From Peromyscus leucopus (Eukaryota > Chordata > Mammalia > Rodentia > Cricetidae), in NCBI RefSeq assembly GCF_004664715.2, contig NC_051075.1, forward strand, positions 32,136,504-32,200,503: a DNA stretch of 64,000 nt. Reading direction: 5' to 3'. The stretch's first letter is position 1, and every line of letters begins with the position of its first letter. A program made the position numbers and the translations under genes. Positions 55,894 through 64,000 of the stretch are shown here, piece by piece. The notes beneath the pieces were generated by a model. The model was given only the letters and a program-made list of their open reading frames with translations, did no database searches and was not told where the DNA came from.

Positions 55894-57055
55894 GCTGACT
55901 TTTGACATGTGTGTACACCATGAAGCCAAGAGCATGACCCAGTTAGCATCCATGACCATCTCCTTTAAGGGTTTTGTTACAATCTCTTTCTAGTTAGTTC
56001 TGCCTTTTGTTAAATATCAGATGATTTTTTTTAACCAAAACAGATAAAATTAGCTGAGTTTCCAATTTCTCCTTGGAGATAGAAATTATATTTTTACTAG
56101 AGAAAGCTTGATAAGTGATCCATGGTGGGTGTAAGTATGTGCTTTGGGGCTCAAATCTGACTAAAGGGTTGCACTAAAAGAAAGCAGGAAAGTTTTCCAT
56201 CATATTTCTCAATGCCATGCAGATAAGACATTGAAACAGTTATTAAGTTTAACTTTAGTCAATGGAAATTTTCATTTTGAGATTTTTTTCCTGTCAAACA
56301 TGATCTTCTTGCAATATTTAGATAATTGCAGGAATATAATGCCTTGATTTTCTTTCAAGAAGTTTTTTGTCTATTTTTTTCCTCGGAGTTAGTTCTCAAG
56401 AAAGAAAAGCAGTTCTGTGATATTCTTATGAAGGCAAATGAGGATAATTTAAATGTTCTTTTCATCTTTTAAGGAATCATAGCTTTTCTTGTTTTGGTGC
56501 TTTCCAAAGAAAAGATGATTTTATCATCATAGTCTTTGGAATAAAAAAAGAAATAAAATGTCATAGTTACATGTCACACTAACACAGTATGAAACTATGG
56601 CTAAATAAAGTCATATTCATATATATTCATATATATACATATATGTACATGTATATATATATGTTTGTATGATTTATCATATTATAAATTAAGTATCATT
56701 TGAACAGTTAAGTACTGATAACCTTACCTTGCATTATGCATCATGAAGTTTTTAGGTCTCACAATCTGGATACCTGAAAATTATCTGAGCTGGAATTTTC
56801 CTTGCAATGAGTCTTAGCATGAATTCTTATTGAAGAGAAAAAGTTCAACTGTAATATTTAATCGTCTTAAGTTTGATGACCCAAGGAAGATCATCAGAAT
56901 AATAATTGCTCAGTAATGAATAGTACACAGTCTATATGCAACATGTCATGTAGTATTTGTCACAGGGTTAATATTTCATTATGTGCTTTTTTTGGTGGCA
57001 TCTTTAAAAAGAGTGTCCTCTTTTATTATCATAATTCCAAAACACATCCTAAGAA
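55894..57055. other. AT-rich, no gene recognised; TA/CATA patch
   Basis: A CATA/TATA microsatellite patch lies at 56612-56668. No repeat or exon landmarks elsewhere. Confidence 0.4.
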
Positions 57056-57061
57056 CTTGGG

Positions 57062-57625
57062 TGTAACACAAATCCTAATTGGTCTTATAATAAAAAACCC
57101 AGAGCCAGATATTAGGGTAAATGCTGAAAGATCAGAGGAAATAAGCCACAGCCACTTCTCACCTCACCAACTCCTCAACCAAAAGGGGAAGATCTTGTCT
57201 CCATGAATCTTCAGACTGAATGCCCCTGAGTGCTCAGCCAAAAGGACTCAGCTCCGTCTCCTCCCACCTTATATGCCTGACTCCGCCCAGTCAGATCATT
57301 TCCCATATCAACCTTTTAAGTGCTGGGATTAATGGTCTGTGTGCTTCCCAAGACTGGGAACAAAGGCATGAGATCCCAAGTGCTGGAACTGAAGGTGTGT
57401 GCCACCACTGCCTGGCTCTGTTTCTCTTTTAAACTGGATTAATCTCATGTAGTCCAGGGTGACTTTGAACTCACAGAGACCCAGACAGATCTCTGCCTTC
57501 TGACTGCTAGAATTAAAGGTGTGTGCCACCACTGCCTGGCCTCTATATTTAATCTAGTAGCTGGCTCTGTCCTCTGATCTTCAGGCAAATTTTATTTGTT
57601 AAAGCACACACAAAATGTCACCACA
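57062..57625 (-). mobile_element. Solo LTR (family B), 564 bp, containing two B1-like modules
   Basis: TG start (TGTAACACAAATCC) and CA end (GTCACCACA) with a perfect 6-bp duplication CTTGGG at 57056-57061 and 57626-57631. Inside are two antisense B1-like stretches (57318-57420 and 57447-57541), both ending 'tgtgccaccactgcctgg'. On the minus strand a TATA-like GCATATAAGG (57268-57277) suggests minus transcription. ORFs here are shadows. Confidence 0.88.
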
Positions 57626-57631
57626 CTTGGG

Positions 57632-58639
57632 CCTTATTTCATCTGGAAAAATAACACCAAAAAATGTATTATAAAGAAAATATTAATGTATTTTTACATA
57701 TAGGCCTTAAAGATGCTTACAAAAACTGGAAGTAAATGATAAATGTTCATTGCTTTGCTATCTTAATGACAGCTTGGCAGGAGGAACTGTAAGATTTTCT
57801 GAAATTAAAATGATTTTCAATCTATTAGATAAACACAATTTTCAAGAAAGTTTTTAAATAGGCAAAAAAAATTTTACTAGTCAAAAATTATTTAGTGGAA
57901 TTCCCATACCTGAAAACTAGTGAGACTTAGAGGAAAAAAATGATAGGAAATGATGAAATCTACCCATATAGCACTAAGTGCATGAGTTACTTTGTTATAA
58001 TTTTGCCTCTTTCCCTCCCTTGCTCTATCTTACTAAAAAGCAGAAGATGTTCATTAGACACTGGGAGGAATTTTCAAACTTCTTGGTGGAATTTGCGTCA
58101 TTCCTTACTCTAGAGCATCTCTCCACTTCCTAATTGGTCCACAGATAACACTCTGCTGTCATCTCTGTACCATAAATCTTCTACTTAGGACATATTCTCA
58201 GCAGACGCCATGAAATGGGCTTACCTCTCCAGTCAAATCTTCTCCAGCCTGTTAAATTACTTTCCCTACCCACCTTAAGTGCCAGTTTTATCCTTAAGTC
58301 AGAAAGAACCCTGCACAAAACAGTGAACTAGCAAAGGATTCTTTAAAGAAATTACCAACAGATATTTTCTTCCCTAAGTGCTGAGTATGAATTCTGAAAT
58401 CAAAGAAAGATAAAGGGGGTGTGGCAAGAGGTAGATATGGTGATAGTTGTGTGTTGTGAGTGTGTATAGTCTTACTGAAGCATGGACTTAAAATAGTTGC
58501 CATAATAAAATCAAATTAAAAATTATGAAAAAAGCATTGACTTTGGAACCAGCCAGACTTTGGCTAGTCCCTTCTGATTTATAGAGTAAATTATTTAACT
58601 TCTCTAGCCATAGAATCTCTCCGCTTTAAAGTGAGAATG
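57632..58639. other. Unrecognised AT-rich DNA
   Basis: No repeat or exon landmarks seen in about 1 kb. Confidence 0.4.
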
Positions 58640-59110
58640 ATATGATTAATGTAGTGGTGGTGGGACAGCTCACTGTGGGTGGTATGAACACTGAACAGAT
58701 GGCCCTGGGCTATATAAAGAAGCAAGCTGAGGAGCGGAAAAATTGGCTCTGAGGTTAAGAACACTGGGTGCTCTTCCAGAAGACCTAAGTTTGATTCCCA
58801 CACCCATGGTAGCCCACAACTGTCTTTAATTCCAGCACCTTCTTCTGGCTTCCATGAGCACCAAGTATACAAGCAGTGCACAAACATACATTCAAGCAAA
58901 ACACCCAAACAGATAAAAATTTAAAATAAAAAATAAAGCAAGCTAAGAAAGCCATGGAGAGCAAGCCAGTGAGGATTGTTCCCCCATGGGCTTTGCTTTG
59001 GTGCCTGTACCCTGGTTCTTCTTGAGCTCTTTCCCTGGCTTTCCTTGATGGAGTACTTTATCCTATAAGATGTAATAAACCCATTCCAACCCACAGTGTT
59101 GTACGATAGC
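58640..59110 (+). mobile_element. Rodent ERVL/MaLR-like LTR, sense, interrupted by B3
   Basis: Left part (to 58731) ends 'ggccctgggctatataaagaagcaagctgag'. The right part (from 58936) resumes 'aagcaagctaagaaagccatggagagcaagccagtgagg' and runs to 'ataagatgtaataaacccattccaacccacagtgttg'. Appears to be the family of 45440-45640. Confidence 0.55.
58732..58935 (+). mobile_element. B3-type SINE with 12-bp TSD
   Basis: 'attggctctgaggttaagaacactgggtgctcttccagaagacctaagtttgattcccac' to an A-rich end. Flanked by AAGCAAGCTGAG (58720-58731) and AAGCAAGCTAAG (58936-58947), one mismatch. Confidence 0.88.
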
Positions 59111-59480
59111 GGCAGAAAACGAACTCGAACAAAGGGCAAGATAAAGGAATTGCACATAGCAAATAGCAAATAAGTGTTGGGTATTCATTGAAATTAGTTT
59201 CAAAGAACTTAATTGTGGCTTGTATTAGAGATTTATTAGACTTGTGTCTCCCGAGAGAAAATGGAGAGCTGGCCATGGTGCTGAACTTGCTCTCTTTCCA
59301 TTACCCTACAATGGAACAACACAATTTGAGGAGATTGGATACAACTGTTAGTGGGCAAAGTATTTTTCTCTCTCCTCTGGTACTGGCTTCCCAAGCAGCT
59401 TATACACAGATGTCAATTCCATGTACTTTCAAACATTTGCTCTTTGAATAAAACTTTAAACAACTGAGCATTAAAAAAAA
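59111..59480 (+). pseudogene. Possible retrocopy 3' end (AATAAA plus A-run), source unknown
   Basis: AATAAA at 59446-59451 is followed 20 bases later by a 10-nt A-run (59472-59481). Loosely matching flanks GATAGCGGCAGAAAAC (59106) and GATAGATGGCAAACC (about 59485) could be a decayed target-site duplication. The 87-codon ORF at 59188-59451 has no recognised domain. The whole may instead be chance. Confidence 0.25.
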
Positions 59481-59481
59481 A

Positions 59482-59907
59482 ATGATAGATGGCAAACCCC
59501 GCTTAGTTCTTTCCTGCCAATCTTCTCAGGCTTCCCTGCTAGACTACCTCAGTTCCTTTTAGTCAACCACCAATGTGCAAAAACACTTTTTACCAGAGAC
59601 GCTCACTTGTCACACTGGGCAGGGAGTCACATTGCAATCTCCATTACCCTTCCTGTGTCCCTTTCTGATCTTCGCAGACTTCCTCTTGGCCCGATAGCAG
59701 CCTGTTTTCTGGAGTCCCTCCTTCCACCCCAGTATCATTCCCTGGGGACTTTGCCTCACGGTGAGGTTTCCCCTAGCCCTTTCACTCTTGTCCCTCCAGA
59801 CTTACACTTTGTCTCAGTGCAGTCTACCTGCAATAACCCCTCCACCCATCCTACCTCCCTCACCTGGAGACAGATCTCTACAGCACAATCCACCTAAATA
59901 CTAAAGA
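59482..59907. other. Unrecognised, pyrimidine-rich
   Basis: C/T-rich DNA holding a 96-codon plus ORF (59607-59897) without recognisable motif. Confidence 0.35.
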
Positions 59908-60010
59908 ATGTATCTTTTTCTCAGCAGCTCATGGAACTTTCTCCAAAATTGACCACATACAAGGACACAAAGCAAGTCTTGTTTCCCCAAAAAATAATAA
60001 TGAATATAAT
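59908..60010 (+). mobile_element. LINE-1 ORF2 fragment, sense
   Basis: 'tttctcagcagctcatggaactttctccaaaattgaccacatac' matches the part of rodent L1 ORF2 after the endonuclease domain. It may belong with 60225-62100, with the middle of ORF2 deleted or replaced. Confidence 0.65.
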
Positions 60011-60224
60011 TGACATTATGTAAATCATAGTTAATTATCCCCTCATTTAATTGTTCCATTTTTTAAACCATCCATCATGGAATCATATAGAGACCTAAAT
60101 CCTTCCATCATAATATTGTTTCCCATTTTTAACGTGAGAAAAAACTGTCACCTTTTGCCTTACCCTAACTGAGGAGTGTATGAAGGGAAGAGGAGAGGAA
60201 CAGAGTGAAAGGAGGGGAGGAAGG
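60011..60224. other. Unassigned sequence between L1 pieces
   Basis: AT-rich, then purine-rich (60180-60230). Not recognised as L1. Confidence 0.35.
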
Positions 60225-61585
60225 GGAACTGTGGTATCATATGGATTTTTGACAAAGAAGCCAAAAATGCACACTGGAGAAAAGAGACCATGTTCAACAA
60301 ATGGTGTTGGTCAAACTGGATGGCTGCATGTTAAGAATGAAAATAGATCCATATTTCACTCTGCATGAAACACACCTCCAAGTAGATCAAGGACCTTGAT
60401 ATAAGATGATACACCCTGAATCTGAAAGAATAGAATGAAGAATAAGCTTGAACTAATTGGCACAGGAAAGAACTTTTGGAACTGGACAACAACAGTGAAG
60501 GTACAAGACCAACAATGAGATCTCATGAAGCTGAAAAACTCTGAATGGCAAAGGATACCATCATGGCAGCCTATAAAATGTAAAAATATTTTACCAATTA
60601 TACATCTAATAGATGATTAGTATCTAACATATAAAGAACTTTAAAATTGAATATCAAGAAAATAACCAACTTTAAAAATAGGCTATAGAACTAAGCAGAG
60701 AATTCTCAAAAGGTAAAACTTCTGAGAAACACTTAAAGAAATATTCAACATTCTTAGACATCAAGAAAATGCAAATTAAAACTACTTAGAAATGTAATCT
60801 TACACCAGTCATAATGGCCAAGATTAATAAAACAAATGGCAGTTCATGCTGGCAAGGATGCGGGGTAAGGAAAACACTCATCCATTGTTGACAGGACTGC
60901 AAACTTGTACAGCCACTATGAAAATTAGCATAGCAGTTCATCAAGAAACTAGGAACTAATCTAACTCAGGATTAATCTAACTCCAGCTATACCATTCTTA
61001 TACATATACCCAAAGCCTTCTACATCATGCTACAGAGATACTTGCTCTTCCATGTGCATTGCAGCTTTATTCTAATAACCAGGACTGTAAACAGCCTAGA
61101 TCACCTGATGAATGGATAAAGAAACAGTGGTATATTTACAAGTTGAAATATTATTTATCGGTTAAAAAGAAAACAAAATCATGAAATTCACAGGTAAATT
61201 GATGGAGCTAGAAAAACTCATCCTGAGTGAGGTAACCCAGACACAGAAAGAGAAATATGGTCTATATAGGTATTAGCTGTTAAGTCACCAATAACCAAGC
61301 CACAATGTGTAGAACTATAGATGTACCCAAGGTCCCAAAAAAACAAATATTTTATGTTTTCTCCATGTGGATATTGCCTTTTAAGTTTTTGATATATTTT
61401 CTACAATCTGAATAACCACAGAGCTAAGGTCCTAGTAAGAGAGTGGGGAAATGGAGAGGACCTCCCAAGGAAGAGGAAACAGACTATGATGGCATGGAGA
61501 GACAAATGGGAAGCTAGAATAGAAGGATTAAATAGGGAAGAGGATGGGAGAGAAGAGTAAAGGAGAGGATATGAGGAAGGACAAC
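60225..61585 (+). mobile_element. LINE-1 (Lx-type), sense: ORF2 3' third and start of 3' UTR
   Basis: Landmarks in order: 'tttgacaaagaagccaaaaatgcacactgg', 'caacaaatggtgttggtcaaactgga', 'aaatgcaaattaaaac', 'ttacaccagtcataatggccaag', 'atgctggcaaggatgcggggtaagg', 'tacatatacccaaagccttc', 'tgatgaatggataaagaaacagtggtat' and 'ctcatcctgagtgaggtaacccag'. The reverse-transcriptase C-terminal region is riddled with stops and frameshifts, so nothing is made from it. The 3' UTR begins near 61270 and is interrupted by an MT LTR. Confidence 0.88.
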
Positions 61586-61915
61586 TCTCTTAGTTAGGGT
61601 TTCTATTGCTGTGAAGAGACACCATGACCATGGCAACTCTTATGAAGGAAAAACATTTAATTGTGCTGGCTTACAGTTTGAAAGGATTAATACATTATCA
61701 CCATGGTGGGACATGGCAGCAGGCAGGCAGACATAGTGATAGAGTGCTACACCTTGATCCACAGGCAACAGGAAGTGAACTCTGTGCCACACCGTGCATA
61801 GCTTAACATAGGAGACCTCAGAGCCCATCCCCACAGTGGCACACTTCCTCTAACAAGGCCACATCTCCTTATAGTGCCACTCCCTTTGGGAGCCACTTTC
61901 TTTCAAATCACCACA
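61586..61915 (-). mobile_element. MT-type MaLR LTR, antisense, with 5-bp TSD
   Basis: 'tctcttagttagggtttctattgctgtgaagagacaccatgacca' through 'ccatggtgggacatggcagcaggcaggcagacatag' to 'tcaaatcaccaca', 330 bp. Flanked by ACAAC at 61581-61585 and 61916-61920, a 5-bp duplication as expected for ERVL-MaLR. ORFs on both strands are shadows. Confidence 0.92.
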
Positions 61916-61920
61916 ACAAC

Positions 61921-62105
61921 TAACACTGAAGCCCATTTGAAAAACATGTGGAAACCCACTACTATAGAAGCTTCCTGAAGTACATAAATACATGAAGAAT
62001 CTCAATGGGGTTACCAAATGATAAGAGAGACAATACTCCAACTAGACATCTTATGCCACTTGTGTCCTGACATGGATTAGGACATGTTCCCCAGAAAACT
62101 CCACT
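61921..62105 (+). mobile_element. LINE-1 (Lx-type) 3' UTR continued
   Basis: 'gcccatttgaaaaacatgtggaaacccactactatagaagcttcctgaag' and 'ggttaccaaatgataagagagacaatactccaactagacatctta' continue the 3' UTR broken by the MT LTR. Confidence 0.7.
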
Positions 62106-62214
62106 GAAATGCATTACTTTGGAAAAAAATATACTTATCCATTACCATGTATGTATACAGAATGTTTCACTAACAGCAAATATTAGAACAGGCATCTGAG
62201 AGTGTGCCCAGATT

Positions 62215-62402
62215 TTTTCTTTTTTCTTTTTCTTTTTCTTTTCTTTGTTTTTTTTTTCCCCAAGACATTGTTTCTCTGTGTAACCCTGACTGACTGTCCT
62301 GGCACTAACTCTGTAGACCAAGCCAGTCTCGAACTTATAGAGATCTGCCTGCCTCTCCCTCCTGAGTGCTGGGATTAAAGGCATGCACTACCACCACCTG
62401 GC
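62215..62402 (-). mobile_element. B1 SINE, antisense, T-rich tail
   Basis: A long CTTTTT-rich tail (62215-62262) precedes 'caagacattgtttctctgtgtaaccctgactgactgtcctggcac' and ends 'gcatgcactaccaccacctggc'. Flanks CCCAGATTTTTTC (62206) and CCCAGATCTTCTC (62405) are a likely duplication. Confidence 0.88.
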
Positions 62403-62539
62403 ATCCCAGATCTTCTCATGGGGTAAATATTATCACAGGAAAATACTAACCCATCACTTGCTAATGAAGGAGGGAAAAATTAAGTAGGTAACATATTTTG
62501 TCCATGCTGGTTCTAGGTAGGTTTTATTTAATTGATTAT

Positions 62540-62960
62540 ATTTCCTCAAAAAAAAGCCTTCCTAAAGGGAAAAGAAAGTTTTATAAGACTCAGGAAGTTA
62601 ATAAAAATTACAAGTCTCAGAAAGCCCACAAAACTTACAAGATTCAGGAAGCTCATAAAATTACAAGGTCAAGAAGACCTTCATGGATGTTATATAAGCA
62701 ATAATAATTGGTAGAGAAAAGAAGACTCCTCAGTGAGGCCACTTGAAACATGGACAGGAAGCTCTGTGTATGCCACTTTCAAGAGTCATGCTTGGTTGGG
62801 CCTTTCAGTGAAAGAACTGTCTTGAACCATCCATGTTCCTGTATATAACTGCAATAAACTTTTGGTTCACCAAGCCATCCTTGGGTGAAATCCTTTCTTT
62901 GGTTTCCTCACTGCTCTGTTTGTGGTGAATAAACATCTGTTCATGTCTTCCCAAGAAAAG
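62540..62960 (+). mobile_element. Probable LTR with tandem repeats, TATA and AATAAA
   Basis: U3-like tandem repeats (62582-62679) are followed by 'gaggccacttgaaacatggacagg', a TATATA box (62842-62847) and AATAAA (62853-62858). This compact TATA/poly(A) arrangement is typical of retroviral LTRs. The LTR ends and family are not defined. Confidence 0.5.
62582..62679. repeat. 27-bp tandem repeat, about 3.6 copies
   Basis: Units at 62582-62608, 62609-62635, 62636-62661 and a partial at 62662-62679 share TA(T/C)AAG..TCAG(A/G)AAG. The periodic Lys/Thr/Gln-rich ORF here reflects the 27-bp (9-codon) period. Confidence 0.88.
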
Positions 62961-64000
62961 TCATGAGAATTATAAATCCAGAAAAGGCTAGTGGGAAAGA
63001 CTGAGGGAAAACTTTTCAATCAACAATTTGCGACAGTCCAAACTTATACTCACAACAGCAGGTAGCTTCCTTTGGAGAGAAAAGTTAGTTTAACACTAGG
63101 AATGTCAAACTTTGATATAATTAATTAATGAGAACAAAAATAACTTGACAGTTATAAATATTAAATGTGTTATATTTCCCATACTATTACTTCTCGTTTG
63201 TAGTGTGAATGGTTCAGTTAGTACAGAACTTCAAATTAAAAGTTAAAAATATTCACCACCTTATGACAGAAACACATTTAAGTGACCCATTAGATACCCT
63301 TCTAGTGTCCTTACCAAAAATGCATATTAAAAATTTTAAAGTTACTTCTATTTATGAAAAGAAATTTTTTTTCAGAAGTAAAACACTGCATGAAAAAAAA
63401 AGAATGTTTTACATTAAACTGGCCCCATTTACCTTTATTGCCCACCGTGTGAGCTGAGTCAGGAGAAAGACACTGAAGACAGCAGGACCCAGTGGCCTCA
63501 CTGGCAAAGATATATTGGCATTGCTACCCAGAAGTGCTCAGGGAGGCAGGTGGGATGTTAACTTTGACACCAGGGTGGAAAGGGCAGTCACTGAGAGTTG
63601 ACCTGGATAAGTCATAAGGAATTACATTGCTCCCATGGCCACACTTGAGAAATTGTTTCACAATAGAGCACAAATACATTTCGCAGAACATGGGTTTCTT
63701 TGTCAGCCTTGTTGTGCTATAACTTTATAGAAATAAAATTCCTGACTCTCAGTTTCAAATAATCCCTCCCAAGAATGCTTACAAAAAGTGTTCTTTGAAG
63801 CTGTGGTGAACTGTGAAACTATTCAATAAAAAGAAAATGCATTTCTATTGTGCTTTCCATGGAGAAATTAACACACCCACTCTGTTCAACGTGGGACAGC
63901 ATATGACTTGCTTTGGACACTGAAATACAAGAGGGAAGCTTTGGGAGTCACACATACTTTGTCAATCTACTGCTCCTGATTCCCTAACAATTGCCAAATT
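62961..64000. other. Unrecognised, no gene seen
   Basis: AT-rich then mixed DNA. The segment at 63420-63660 is GC-richer but has no repeat landmarks or splice-framed ORF. Confidence 0.4.

Noticed and set aside
1..64000. A novel multi-gene system (defence locus, operon, CRISPR)
   Set aside because: Every recognised feature is a mammalian interspersed repeat, simple repeat or isolated exon candidate; no adjacent conserved coding genes exist.

Overview
The window is nuclear DNA from a muroid rodent, most probably a cricetid (hamster, vole or deer-mouse group). The evidence is the repeat content: B1, B2/B3, B4, RSINE1/B4A and ID SINEs, Lx-type LINE-1 3' ends, rodent MaLR LTRs (MT, ORR1), and B1 copies carrying a 3' half of the type I associate with cricetids. 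The family assignment is inference from memory of these repeats. No rRNA, tRNA gene, CRISPR array, prokaryotic gene or plasmid feature was seen, and almost every ORF longer than 60 codons lies in a repeat, a microsatellite or AT-rich intronic or intergenic DNA.

Layout. 1-5.3 kb holds an antisense L1 3' end, a B1 inside a B1, an MLT1-type LTR, and a three-layer nest: an Lx L1 3' UTR hit by a small endogenous retrovirus (3576-4276), which was itself hit by a solo LTR (3764-4153). 7.8-16.8 kb is dominated by antisense L1 3' ends. 17.3-22.3 kb is an older mix of MLT1, B4, L2, ORR1, MIR and B3. 24-26.7 kb is an old antisense L1 broken by SINEs and microsatellites, then a B1 with an internal heptamer array and a 5'-inverted L1. 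At 27119-27439 there is a splice acceptor, 73 codons, a stop and an AATAAA signal, the only plausible host coding exon. 28-47 kb is mostly unrecognised DNA with scattered SINEs, MSTA and L1 fragments. 47.8-53.4 kb is rich in retroviral LTRs and ends in an env remnant with polypurine tract and 3' LTR. 57.06-57.63 kb is a solo LTR containing B1-like modules. 58.6-62.9 kb is a long sense L1 interrupted by an MT LTR, plus another LTR with 27-bp tandem repeats.

Function. There is no operon-like logic. The region reads as intergenic or intronic DNA shaped by retrotransposition. Target-site duplications could be read for many insertions (6 bp for four or five LTR insertions, 5 bp for MaLR, 12-16 bp for L1 and SINEs), which gives a relative order of events.

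The best candidate for something undescribed is the small retrovirus-like element at 3576-4276. Its LTR is only about 189 bp and its two ends form a 43-nt inverted repeat. A primer-binding site matching tRNA-Leu follows, and then a truncated second LTR with no internal coding region. I found no evidence of a novel multi-gene system. Family names come from recalled consensus sequences and no search was run.
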